Below are positions 46,572 through 57,855 of a stretch of 64,000 nt of DNA, piece by piece. The translations under genes and the position numbers were made by a program. This DNA is from Parvibaculum sp. (GTDB lineage Bacteria > Pseudomonadota > Alphaproteobacteria > Parvibaculales > Parvibaculaceae): positions 434,001 through 498,000 of the forward strand of contig JAEPQD010000001.1 of assembly GCA_017642695.1 (NCBI GenBank). Reading direction: 5' to 3'. Numbering within the stretch: position 1 is the stretch's first letter; each line of letters opens with the position of its first letter. Under the pieces are notes generated by a model, which made no database searches, had not been told where the DNA came from, and saw only the letters and a list, made by a program, of their open reading frames with translations.

Positions 46572-47794
46572 GTGACCACACTCGCCTCCCGTTTCGATGG
46601 CCTGCCCGACAGTCCCTTCCCGCGCCTCAACGCGCTCCTCGAAGGAATCGACCCTGGCAAGCCGCCTCTGGTGCTCTCGTTGGGCGAGCCGAAGCATGCC
46701 TTTCCGTCCTTCGTGATGGACGAAATCTCCCGGAATTCTGCGCTTTTTGGCAAGTATCCGCCGATCATCGGCACCCCCGAATTCCGCGCCGCGGCCGCCG
46801 GCTGGCTCGGCCGGCGCTACGGTATTTCCGACGTGATCGGCAAAGGGCTCGCCCTCGATCCGGAGACGCAGATCCTACCCGTGAACGGCACCCGCGAAGC
46901 CCTTTTCAACATCGCCCAGGTCGCGACCCCACCACAGAAAGCGGGCAGAAAACCTGCGATTCTGATGCCGAACCCCTTCTATCAATGCTACGCCGCCGCC
47001 GCCCTCGCCGCGGGCGCGGAGCCCATCTACATCGCCGCGCCCAAGGACACGGGCTTCCTTCCGGATTTCGAGGGATTGCCGGAAGAACTCCTCGCCCGCA
47101 CCGCGATGATCTATTTCTGCAGCCCTGCCAACCCGCAAGGTTCCGTCGCAAGCACTACCTATCTGACGCGGCTGATCGCTCTTGCCCGTCAGCACGACAT
47201 CACCCTCGCAATCGACGAATGCTATGCCGACATCTACGACCGCGAGCCACCGGCCGGCGCGCTTCAGGCAGCACTCGACATGATGAAAGGCGAGGGCGAC
47301 CCCTTCGCCAACATCATCGTCTTTCACTCGCTTTCCAAACGCTCGAGCCTGCCGGGACTGCGCTCCGGCTTCTGCGCGGGCGACGCCAGGCTGATGCAGC
47401 GCTTCCGCAACTTCCGCAACATCGCGGCGCCGCAGGTGCCCCTGCCGCTGATGGCTGCCGCCGCCGGCTGCTGGAACGACGATGCCCATGCAAAGGCGAA
47501 TCGCGATCTCTATCGCGCCAAGATCGACGCCGCCGAACGAATCTTGGGCAATCGCTTCGGCTTCTATCGTCCGCCCGGCGGCTTCTTTCTCTGGCTCGAC
47601 GTTGGCGACGGCGAGGCGGCCGCGCGCGAACTCTGGGCGCGCGCCGGCGTGAAAGTGTTGCCCGGAGCCTATCTCTCGCGCGAAGATTCTCCCTATGGTC
47701 CGGGCGGCAATCCCGGCGCGGCCTATATCCGCGTCGCACTCGTCGACGGTGAAGCCGAAACAGGCGAAGCACTTTCGCGCATGGCGGAGGTGTT

Positions 47795-47798
<4 letters not shown>
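46572..47798 (+). CDS. Class I/II PLP-dependent aminotransferase (DapC-like)
   Basis: A 408-residue fold-type I aminotransferase. VLSLGEPKHAFP opens the domain, PVNGTREALFN and FCSPANPQG bind the cofactor phosphate and pyridine, IDECYADIY carries the PLP-ring Asp, and SLSKRSSLPGLRSG contains the Schiff-base lysine. It resembles succinyldiaminopimelate aminotransferases (lysine and peptidoglycan precursor synthesis), a common neighbour of ftsK in alphaproteobacteria; that assignment is inference. The start is GTG. Its stop overlaps the ftsK start (GTGA, 4 bases). Confidence 0.88.
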
Positions 47799-50467
<2,669 letters not shown>

Positions 50468-50556
50468 ACAGCGTGCGTTTTCGCGGTTAACCCGGCGCCA
50501 ACCGACCGCCGCCAAAACGCCTTCCGGGGCGCCATATTTCGCCACAAAGGCCCGTC

Positions 50557-51285
50557 ATGCTTGCGCTTATGAGAGACTTCGACCAGAACCACCGCCACCG
50601 GCAGCGCATGTTGCTAGCCGCAGCTCTGATCGGGCTGGGATTGCTTTTCGTGACCTTCCTCACGGCAGGCGGACAGGCGTGGGCCGAGACCACCGACGGC
50701 ATGGCGGCAACACCCCCCGCGCCGTCCCAATCCGGGCTCGACAAGAAAGACAGTCAGGCGCTCGCCGAGGCAAGCGCCTACCTCTCCTCGCTTGAGGACA
50801 TGCAGGGCGACTTCCTGCAGGTGGGTCCCGACGGGTCGGTCGCCGAGGGCAAATTCTATCTGCGCCGGCCAGGGCGGCTCCGCTTTGAGTATGAACCGCC
50901 TGAAAACCTGCTCGTCGTCGCCGACGGCACATGGGTTGCGGTGAAGGATAGCTCCGCTCCCGCACAGCGCTATCCGATAGCCTCGACGCCGCTGAGCCTC
51001 CTGCTCGCCGAGAACGTCAATCTCAGCGAGAGTGCGCGTGTCCTGAATGTCGAGACACAGCCGGGTGCCCTTCTTGTCACGCTGGCGGACAGCACGGGCG
51101 AGGCACCAGGCCAGATCACGCTGATTTTCGATCAGCCTCGCATGCAGCTGCGCCAATGGGTCGTTACAGACGCACAGGGCCTGCAAACGACGGTCGCCCT
51201 GCGCAATGTCGAAACCGGTATCCGGGCGGATAACTCGCTCTTCGTGCTGCGCGACAACCAGCGGCCCCAGATCGGTCCCCGCTAG
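50557..51285 (+). CDS. lolA: Outer-membrane lipoprotein carrier protein LolA
   Basis: A 242-residue periplasmic chaperone that ferries lipoproteins from LolCDE to LolB. A signal peptide ends near GGQAWAETT. The mature part shows YLSSLEDMQGDFLQVGPDG, GKFYLRRPGRLRFEYEPPENLLVVADG and NLSESARVLNVE, the beta-barrel strands of the family. The first ATG is used; in-frame ATGs at 50569 and 50608 are alternatives that would still leave the signal peptide. It directly follows ftsK, as in many alphaproteobacteria, but xthA, which often comes next, is displaced by 6.6 kb here. Confidence 0.92.
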   Translation: MLALMRDFDQNHRHRQRMLLAAALIGLGLLFVTFLTAGGQAWAETTDGMAATPPAPSQSGLDKKDSQALAEASAYLSSLEDMQGDFLQVGPDGSVAEGKFYLRRPGRLRFEYEPPENLLVVADGTWVAVKDSSAPAQRYPIASTPLSLLLAENVNLSESARVLNVETQPGALLVTLADSTGEAPGQITLIFDQPRMQLRQWVVTDAQGLQTTVALRNVETGIRADNSLFVLRDNQRPQIGPR

Positions 51286-51370
51286 GCGCAGAACTGGCGC
51301 CACGTCCTCGCGTCTATTATCCTCGACACAGAAGCCTTTCCACCCCGGGCACTGCCTTGACCGGCTACGG

Positions 51371-52279
51371 ATGGCGCGGATACTTGTGAACAGCATGACC
51401 AGAAAATCCCTCCGGCGGCCCATTGTCGGCATACCCTGTGACGTGAAGATGCTGGGCCCGCACCCGTTTCACGCAGTGGGCGAGAAATACCTCGCCGCTG
51501 TGGACGGAGGATCCGACTGCCAGCCTGTGCTGCTGCCAGTCCCCAGGGAGCCTTTCGGCAAGGCTGAAGAACGCCTTGAAGAGATTTTCGCACTTTGCGA
51601 TGGCATCTTCCTTACCGGTTCGCACTCGAACGTCCATCCGGAAAACTACGGCGGCACACCACCTCGCGAAGGCGTTCTTCTCGACCGCCAGCGCGACGCG
51701 TTGACGCTGGACCTGATCCGCGCCTCCGTCGAGCGCGCCATACCGCTTTTCGCCGTTTGCCGGGGGTTTCAGGAACTTAATGTCGCTTACGGCGGCACGC
51801 TCCACCAGCACCTGCAGGAAATCCCCTCTGAGCCGGGCTATGCGCCGCGCTTCGACCATCGCGAACAGAAGGACGATCCTCTCGACGTCCAGTATGGGCC
51901 GGTGCATGACGTCTTTTTCGAAGAGGGAAGTGTTTTCGAAAAACTGCTGGGCACACGGACGATTGTTGTAAACTCACTGCATGGCCAGGGGATCGCGCGC
52001 GTTGCTGACGCTCTGATCCCGGAGGGCAGGGCCGTCGACGGCACCGTGGAAGCGGTGCAGGTGCGCGGCGCTGGAGCCTTTGCGCTCGGCGTGCAATGGC
52101 ATCCTGAATGGAAATTTTGGGAGAACCCGGTATCTCAGAAACTGTTCCGGGCATTTGGAGACGCGGTGCGCGAGGCCGCCGCCGCGAACGCTGACAAGGA
52201 AAGAGTGGTGTCCCATGGCGATGGGCAGCGAGAAGGAAGACAAGGTCCAGAACACGGAAGATCTGGTCAAGTGGCTTAA
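51371..52279 (+). CDS. Class I amidotransferase, gamma-glutamyl-amine hydrolase (PuuD-like)
   Basis: A roughly 300-residue peptidase C26/GATase1 protein. Catalytic Cys in FAVCRGFQELN, oxyanion region DGIFLTGSHSNVHP, and the His-Glu dyad in GVQWHPEW are present. Relatives hydrolyse gamma-glutamyl-GABA in putrescine breakdown. The next gene encodes the glutamylating ligase, which supports this role. The C-terminal 21 codons overlap the ligase start by 65 bases in another frame. The start is uncertain (51371 or 51395). Confidence 0.88.
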   Translation: MARILVNSMTRKSLRRPIVGIPCDVKMLGPHPFHAVGEKYLAAVDGGSDCQPVLLPVPREPFGKAEERLEEIFALCDGIFLTGSHSNVHPENYGGTPPREGVLLDRQRDALTLDLIRASVERAIPLFAVCRGFQELNVAYGGTLHQHLQEIPSEPGYAPRFDHREQKDDPLDVQYGPVHDVFFEEGSVFEKLLGTRTIVVNSLHGQGIARVADALIPEGRAVDGTVEAVQVRGAGAFALGVQWHPEWKFWENPVSQKLFRAFGDAVREAAAANADKERVVSHGDGQREGRQGPEHGRSGQVA

Positions 52280-53597
52280 GGATCGCCGGATCACGGAAGT
52301 CGAATGCATGGTGTCGGATATGGCCGGCATCGCACGCGGCAAGATCATCCCGACACGGAAGTTCATTTCCGGCCTCAACGACCGCTCGCTGAAACTGCCG
52401 GAGTCGATTTTCGGCCAGACCGTGACTGGCGACTATGTCGACAGCGATTTCCTCGGCGACATAGAGCCCGACATCATCCTCGATCCCGATCCCCGCACCG
52501 TTCGCGTGGTGCCATGGTACGACGAACCGACAGCGCAAATTCTCTGCGATGCGAATTACCGTGACGGCAAGCCCGTTCCCATCGCACCCCGCAACGTTCT
52601 GAAACGTGTTGTTGCGCTTTTCGAGGAGAAGGGCTGGGTGCCCGTCGTCGCACCTGAAATCGAATTCTATCTCGCGGCGAAGAATATCGATCCGGACTAT
52701 CCGCTGGAGCCGCCGGTCGGCGCGAATGGCCGCCAGGAAACTGCTCGCCAGTCCTACGGCATCGACGCGGTCAACGAGTTCGATCCGATATTCGAGGATA
52801 TGTACGATTTCTGCGAAGCGCAGGATCTCGACATAGACACACTTATTCACGAGTCGGGCGCCGCGCAGGTAGAAATCAACTTCGACCATGGCGATCCGCT
52901 TGAGATTGCCGATCAGGCCTTCCTCTTCAAGCGCACGATGCGGCAGGCGGCGCTCCGCCACGGTATCTACGCAACCTTCATGGCAAAGCCCTACGAAGGC
53001 GAGCCGGGCAGCGCAATGCATATTCACCAGTCGATCGTGAGCTCGGAGACGGGCGACAATCTATTCGCCACCAAACAGGGCAAGGACACGAAGCTCTTTC
53101 TTTCCTACATCGCCGGTCTGCAGAAATTTCTGCCCGATGCGATGGCGCTGATCGCACCCAACGTCAATTCATATCGCCGCATCGTTCGTGACCACGCGGC
53201 ACCCATCAATACGCATTGGGGTCACGAAAACCGCACCGTGGGTTTGCGCGTGCCGGAAGCAAAGCGGCAGGGCAGACGTGTCGAGAACCGTGTTCCAGGC
53301 GCCGACGCAAACCCCTACCTCGCCATCGCCACGTCGCTTGCCTGCGGTTATATCGGTATGGAGAACGATCTGAAGCCGACGAAGGAGATGACGGGCAATG
53401 CTTATGACAGCAAACGTTATGCCCTGCCGCGCCATCTGCTCGACGCACTCGACAATCTGCGTACGGCGAGCGAACTCAAGGAGGTTCTCGGACCAGACTT
53501 CGTCACGCTCTATATGGACGTGAAGCTGACCGAACACGAAGCTTACCAGCAGGTGATCTCGGCCTGGGAACGCGAGCACCTGCTGCTGAACGTGTAA
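52215..53597 (+). CDS. Glutamine synthetase family protein (gamma-glutamyl-polyamine synthetase-like)
   Basis: A 460-residue GS-fold ligase. VTEVECxVSDMAGIARGKI-type N-terminus, PEIEFYL and SGAAQVEINFDHGDPL (metal ligands), GSAMHIHQS, and the ENRVPGADANPYLAIA block are present. The N-terminus and pairing with a C26 hydrolase match PuuA-type enzymes, which join glutamate to putrescine or another amine, rather than GlnA. The GlnA adenylylation-site segment was not recognised. ATG at 52215 with AAGGAAAGAG further upstream. It converges on the sterol-desaturase-family gene with a 4-base gap. Confidence 0.9.
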   Translation: MAMGSEKEDKVQNTEDLVKWLKDRRITEVECMVSDMAGIARGKIIPTRKFISGLNDRSLKLPESIFGQTVTGDYVDSDFLGDIEPDIILDPDPRTVRVVPWYDEPTAQILCDANYRDGKPVPIAPRNVLKRVVALFEEKGWVPVVAPEIEFYLAAKNIDPDYPLEPPVGANGRQETARQSYGIDAVNEFDPIFEDMYDFCEAQDLDIDTLIHESGAAQVEINFDHGDPLEIADQAFLFKRTMRQAALRHGIYATFMAKPYEGEPGSAMHIHQSIVSSETGDNLFATKQGKDTKLFLSYIAGLQKFLPDAMALIAPNVNSYRRIVRDHAAPINTHWGHENRTVGLRVPEAKRQGRRVENRVPGADANPYLAIATSLACGYIGMENDLKPTKEMTGNAYDSKRYALPRHLLDALDNLRTASELKEVLGPDFVTLYMDVKLTEHEAYQQVISAWEREHLLLNV

Positions 53598-53601
53598 CCG
53601 C

Positions 53602-54516
53602 TCAACCGGCTGCTTTCGTCGCGAGCTGCTCGCGCTTCATTTCGGCCTGAAGCGCGCGTGTTGTCTCTCCCTTGCCGTCGGGCGCCCAGCCGGGCGCGGC
53701 GAAGAGATAGCCCGCCACCTCCCGGAAGCTCCGCGCTTTTTTCAAATCGTTTCCGATCGCGACCCATTCGTGGAAGGTCGCCTTGAGAGGGTTACGGGTT
53801 TCGAGCTGGTAGCGAATGCCGAAGACGGGTTCTGCCACTTCTTTTTCGAATGTCCCGAACAGCCGGTCCCAGACGATGAAGGTACCTGCATAATTCTTGT
53901 CGCAATATTGCAGGTTGGAACCGTGATGAACGCGGTGATGCGACGGCGTGTTCATCACCCATTCGATGGGACCGAGCTTGCCGATATGCCGCGTGTGCAG
54001 CCAGTACTGGTAGAGATGGTTGATCGAGAGCAGCGCGATCGCCATCACCGGATCGATACCAATGAGAACGGCCGGAATGAAAAGCAGTGGCTCCAGCCAG
54101 GCCTCGACGAAGGATGCGCGAAGCGCCGTGCCGACATTGAAGTACTGGCTGGAGTGATGGTTCACATGTGCCGCCCAGCCGAAACGTACCTCGTGGATCG
54201 CGCGGTGATACCAGTAGAAAAGAAAGTCGATGATCACATAGGCCACGAGGATAAGCGCGACGCTGCCCGACCAATCGATCTCGAAGAAGGCGTATTGATG
54301 CACCCAGTAGAGCGCGGCCAGCACCGTCGCGGCGGAGAGCGCGATGGTCGCCGCATAAAGAAGTGCCATCACGATCGAACAGGCGGAATCCGCCATCTCG
54401 TAGTATTTCTTCCGGAAGAGCCAGGTAAGGCCGACATCGACACCGATCAAGCCGAGCAAAATCCAGATCTGGTCGACATCGCGGATATGCAGAAGTCCTT
54501 CGAGAAACTCGTGCAT
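53602..54516 (-). CDS. Sterol desaturase / fatty acid hydroxylase family protein
   Basis: A 304-residue integral-membrane di-iron oxygenase. The histidine boxes are HRAIHE (104-108), HVNHH (117-121) and HHRVHH (193-198), with an extra HTRH at 174-177. There are about five hydrophobic helices (16-34, 45-72, 86-102, 145-170). It hydroxylates or desaturates a lipid; the substrate is unknown. It is divergent from the TetR gene, and the operator-like palindrome lies between them, so it is the probable repression target. Confidence 0.9.
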   Translation of the reverse strand: MHEFLEGLLHIRDVDQIWILLGLIGVDVGLTWLFRKKYYEMADSACSIVMALLYAATIALSAATVLAALYWVHQYAFFEIDWSGSVALILVAYVIIDFLFYWYHRAIHEVRFGWAAHVNHHSSQYFNVGTALRASFVEAWLEPLLFIPAVLIGIDPVMAIALLSINHLYQYWLHTRHIGKLGPIEWVMNTPSHHRVHHGSNLQYCDKNYAGTFIVWDRLFGTFEKEVAEPVFGIRYQLETRNPLKATFHEWVAIGNDLKKARSFREVAGYLFAAPGWAPDGKGETTRALQAEMKREQLATKAAG

Positions 54517-54557
54517 GATGGCCCTCCCGTTGGATAACGTTTGTTATGCGATAGTTA

Positions 54558-54579
54558 TTACATAACAATTGTTGTGTAA
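54558..54579. promoter_or_regulatory. TetR-type operator between desaturase-family and TetR genes
   Basis: A 22-base palindrome centred on AACAATTGTT with outer arms TTACAT and TGTGTAA; only one symmetric base pair is mismatched. A related half, TTGTTATG, at 54541 pairs with CATAACAA at 54561. It lies 28 bases before the TetR ATG and 42 bases before the opposing gene. Confidence 0.75.
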
Positions 54580-54606
54580 AGCGCAAATTGAAGCTAGTCT
54601 CGAGCC

Positions 54607-55179
54607 ATGCCGAAAATCGTCGACCACGACACCCGCCGCCGGGAAATCGTCGAAGCCAGTTGGGATGTGATCGCAGGGGAAGGCCTCGACGGCTTGACCA
54701 TGCGCAAGATCGCCGCCGCCGCCAGCTGCACCACGGGGCGACTTACCCACTACTTCGCCAATCGCGAAGAACTGGTGCTTGCGGCGCTCCGTGCGGTCTA
54801 CGACGCCGCTGCCTCCCGGATGGCCGCCATACAGAACGCCGATGGACCGCCCCGGAAGAGGCTCCGCGGGATGCTGGAAGAAACCCTGCCGCTCGACGAT
54901 ACCCGCCTGAGAGAATGGAAAATCTGGATCGCCTTCTGGGGAGCGGCGGCGGCCGACAGAACGCTTGCAGAGGAAAACGACGGTCGGCACGACCGATGGC
55001 GAGCGTCGATCCTTCCCTTGATCCGCGAAATCGCGCCTTCCTCAGATGCCGCCTATGAGGCCGAGCGGCTGGTCGGAATTGTGAACGGCCTCGGCCTCGA
55101 AGCGGCCATCAGCCCGACAAGCCGGAACCGGGCGCGAGCTCGCGAAATCCTGGCGAAACACGTCGAGTGTCTTGCCTGA
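54607..55179 (+). CDS. TetR family transcriptional regulator
   Basis: A 190-residue repressor. The N-terminal helix-turn-helix is clear: REIVEASWDVIAGEGLDGLT, MRKIAAAASCTTGRLTHYF and NREELVLAALR. The C-terminal ligand domain is BetI-like in outline (WKIWIAFWGAAAADRTLAEEN). It is divergent from the desaturase-family gene and probably controls it, itself, and perhaps the aminotransferase downstream. The inducer is unknown. Confidence 0.92.
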   Translation: MPKIVDHDTRRREIVEASWDVIAGEGLDGLTMRKIAAAASCTTGRLTHYFANREELVLAALRAVYDAAASRMAAIQNADGPPRKRLRGMLEETLPLDDTRLREWKIWIAFWGAAAADRTLAEENDGRHDRWRASILPLIREIAPSSDAAYEAERLVGIVNGLGLEAAISPTSRNRARAREILAKHVECLA

Positions 55180-55385
55180 TCGCCTTTACCCTTGCTTGGC
55201 CGTGACGGCCGATTGGGATAACCTTCGTCCATGAACGGGCCAGTACAATTTCTCGTCTCGCCGAGGAGCAAGCAGGAGCTGCTGATCCTCTGTGCCCGCA
55301 TAGGCTACAATCCGTAACCGCCCTGCCCGGGACCCGAAAGGGTCTACTTCCGCCCAGTCTTTCGTTCGGAACCGGAGCAGACGAG

Positions 55386-56768
55386 ATGTCGCAAACCGCC
55401 GCTATTTCAAATCAAACCAAGCGCTGGCAGGAGATGGACGCCGCCCATCACCTCCACCCCTTCACGACGCACAAGGACCTCGCCGCCAAGGGTGCCCGCG
55501 TCATAACCCATGCCGAAGGCGTCTATCTCTACGATAGCGAAGGCAATCGGATGATCGACGGCATGGCGGGCCTCTGGTGCGTGCAGGTCGGCTACGGCCG
55601 CGAGGAGCTCGCCCAGGCCGGCTACAAGGCGCTGAAGGAACTGCCCTACTACAACAACTTCTTCCAGACGACGAACCCCTACGCGGCCGAGCTTGCCGAC
55701 AAGCTCGCGGAAGTTTGCCCCAAGGGAATCGACCGCTTCTTCTTCGCGAATTCAGGCTCCGAAGGAAACGACAGCGCGGTGAAGATCATCCGCTACTACT
55801 GGAACCTGATGGGCAAGCCGGACAAGAAGACGATCATCGCCCGCAAGAAGTCCTATCACGGCGTAACGCTCGCGGCGGCATCGCTCTCGGGTCTCACTCA
55901 TCTCCATCCGCAGGCGGACTTGCCGCTGCCCGGCTTCGTCCATGTCGACTGCCCGGACTGGTTTGCCGAAGGCGGCGACATGACGCCGGAGGAATACGGC
56001 CTCAAGACGGCGCGAAGCCTCGAGGAAAAGATCCTCGAACTTGGGGCGGAAAACGTCGCGGCCTTCGTCGCGGAGCCGGTACAGGGCGCCGGCGGCCTCA
56101 TCATTCCGCCAAAGGGCTACTGGGAAGAGATTCAGCGCATCTGCCGGAAATACGACGTCCTTCTTCACGTCGACGAAGTGATCTGCGGGTTCGGGCGGAC
56201 GGGCCAATGGTTCGGTTCGGACACCTTCGGCATCGAACCCGACATGATCAACATGGCGAAAGGTCTTTCCTCCGGCTACCAGCCGATTGCAGCTGTCGGA
56301 CTCGGCGCACGTGTCGGCGACGTCGTCTTCAACTCCGACGAGGAATGGTCGCACGGTTTCACATACTCCGGTCACCCGGTCGCCTGCGCCGTAGCCCTCG
56401 CGAATCTTGAGCTCATCCAGAAGGAAAAGCTCGTCGAGAAGGCAGGCGGCGCGACGGGCAGCTATTTCCAGAAGAAGCTCGCCGAGCTCTCCGATCACCC
56501 ACTCGTTGGCGAAACGAGGGGCGTCGGCCTATTGGGCGCTATTGAGTTGGTGAAGGACAAGAAAACCCGAGCCAAGTTCGAGAGCGCACGCGATGCCGGC
56601 ACCCACTGCCGAAACCACTGCTTTTCGAACGGGCTGGTGATGCGCGCCATCGGCGATACGATGGTCCTGAGCCCGCCGCTGACGATCACGACGGACGAGA
56701 TGGACGAGCTTTTCTCCCTCGCCCACCGCTGCATCGATCTGACGGCGAAGGACCTCGGCGTGATCTGA
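55386..56768 (+). CDS. Class III PLP-dependent aminotransferase (SpuC-like)
   Basis: A 460-residue omega-aminotransferase. HHLHPFTTHKDL opens the protein; FFANSGSEGNDSAVKIIRYY binds the phosphate, AFVAEPVQGAGG and LLHVDEVICGFGRTG carry the PLP-ring Asp, and INMAKGLSSGYQP holds the Schiff-base Lys. The N-terminus resembles polyamine- or taurine-pyruvate aminotransferases. With the nearby PuuA/PuuD-like genes it suggests amine catabolism. The oxidase and aldehyde dehydrogenase of the full pathway are absent here. Confidence 0.92.
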   Translation: MSQTAAISNQTKRWQEMDAAHHLHPFTTHKDLAAKGARVITHAEGVYLYDSEGNRMIDGMAGLWCVQVGYGREELAQAGYKALKELPYYNNFFQTTNPYAAELADKLAEVCPKGIDRFFFANSGSEGNDSAVKIIRYYWNLMGKPDKKTIIARKKSYHGVTLAAASLSGLTHLHPQADLPLPGFVHVDCPDWFAEGGDMTPEEYGLKTARSLEEKILELGAENVAAFVAEPVQGAGGLIIPPKGYWEEIQRICRKYDVLLHVDEVICGFGRTGQWFGSDTFGIEPDMINMAKGLSSGYQPIAAVGLGARVGDVVFNSDEEWSHGFTYSGHPVACAVALANLELIQKEKLVEKAGGATGSYFQKKLAELSDHPLVGETRGVGLLGAIELVKDKKTRAKFESARDAGTHCRNHCFSNGLVMRAIGDTMVLSPPLTITTDEMDELFSLAHRCIDLTAKDLGVI

Positions 56769-56942
56769 TTTCGGGGCCGGAAGTCTTGCGGCGGTTTGAC
56801 GCAGGCAGGCTTCCGGCGCCACTTTCGCCCATAACCGGTTGATATTGCCCGGAATTCGGCCATTTTCGACCGAGTTAATCCACAGTTCACGAATGTAAAC
56901 AAGCCGTATTGAAGGTCCGCCATACCGGACTTATCTACTTGG

Positions 56943-57098
56943 ACATGAGGGCCGAGCATATGCCGCCCGGGTGACCTGCCCCCCGCTCACCCGTCGCGGT
57001 GCTCCGAGCCCCCTTCCGGCGCCGGTCTTCCCCTCCCGGCGCCACGCGCAAGTCGCGCGGTTGCGCCTCGCCTCCCCCCGGCGGGGCGCAACTTTTTT
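56943..57098 (+). ncRNA. Candidate small RNA with intrinsic terminator
   Basis: A possible promoter TTGAAG (56909-56914), 16 bases, TTATCT (56931-56936) would start a transcript near 56943. It would run through GC-rich sequence with internal pairing (GGCGCC repeats around 57020-57045) to the terminator at 57061-57098, giving about 155 bases. No coding potential was seen on the plus strand. It matches no RNA family known to me. The promoter is weak by eye; the terminator is the main evidence. Confidence 0.35.
57061..57098 (+). terminator. Strong intrinsic terminator
   Basis: TTGCGCCTCGCC and GGCGGGGCGCAA pair in 11 of 12 positions around TCCCCCC, followed by C and six T residues. It lies about 290 bases beyond the nearest plus-strand stop, so it may serve a separate transcript. 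Confidence 0.85.
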
Positions 57099-57205
57099 GT
57101 GCTGCCGATCCATGAGATTGAGGTGGATCGCATTTGTGCAGACTTTGCACCGCACACCCAGAAAAGACTAAAGTCCCCCCTCCCACCGACAAAGCACCAC
57201 CGGAC

Positions 57206-57829
57206 ATGTCACGCCCCTTCGACGATTCCAGCGAACCGCACATGCTCATCTCCGACGCGGAGCTGGACGCGCTTGAAGCCGAAATTCCGATCCTGGCCGG
57301 CTTGCGCCGGTTCGGGGAGGAAGCGGTCAACATGCCGTGGTTCTCCAGACTTGGCCGCCCACTCGATCGTGAAGCCCGCGCGCTGGCGCGCTCCTATCTC
57401 GACGGTCTCGGCTTTCCGGACGCAGAGCCCGCGCGGTTGCGCGACTGGAACGAAGCAGCCGACGCAGCCATGACCTTCGATGTCGATCCCGCGCATTGGG
57501 AAGTCGAGGAGAGCCTACGCGCGGCGCTCGCGGCTGATGCACTCGAGATTTTGAGCGAAGACGCGCTCAACATTGCCATGACTCACGTTTCCGCACTGCT
57601 CGGCGAACGTGTCAGGGCCGCCGTTCACGACGCAGCTCATTTCTGGGAAGTCGAGGATGAGGAGCTGTTGAATGCTGCCGCAGGCGCTGCCCTCCACGCT
57701 GCGCATGGCGCCGCCCTCTCGCTCATCGTGGAAGCCGAAGAGGATCATCCGTTCCGGCGAAAATTTGGGCTGTTCACGCGTGGGCGCTGGCCGATCGGCA
57801 TCGCCGGCCTCACCTTCAATATTTTCTGA
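57206..57829 (+). CDS. Hypothetical protein
   Basis: A 207-residue acidic, mostly helical soluble protein that I do not recognise. It begins MSRPFDDSSEPHMLISDAEL and is rich in Ala and Glu. A region around 105-165 (NIAMTHVSALLGERVRAAVH) could pack as a helical bundle, and it ends FTRGRWPIGIAGLTFNIF. There is no signal peptide or membrane helix. It lies 26 bases upstream of xthA on the same strand, so it may be the first gene of that transcript. The frame is open to 57134, but the ATG at 57206 is preferred. Confidence 0.75.
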   Translation: MSRPFDDSSEPHMLISDAELDALEAEIPILAGLRRFGEEAVNMPWFSRLGRPLDREARALARSYLDGLGFPDAEPARLRDWNEAADAAMTFDVDPAHWEVEESLRAALAADALEILSEDALNIAMTHVSALLGERVRAAVHDAAHFWEVEDEELLNAAAGAALHAAHGAALSLIVEAEEDHPFRRKFGLFTRGRWPIGIAGLTFNIF

Positions 57830-57855
57830 GTGAACCACAGGAAACGGAAAGCAAG

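Larger units (their letters stand above)
56769..57205. other. 437-base intergenic region with candidate sRNA
   Basis: No protein gene is supported. An AT-richer first half is followed by a GC-rich segment ending in a strong terminator (57061-57098). A short inverted repeat GTGCA-N5-TGCAC lies at 57136-57150, before the next gene. Confidence 0.6.

Noticed and set aside
55231..55317. A 28-codon ORF between the TetR and aminotransferase genes, considered as a leader peptide.
   Set aside because: No convincing ribosome-binding site, and no downstream attenuator-like hairpin was seen.
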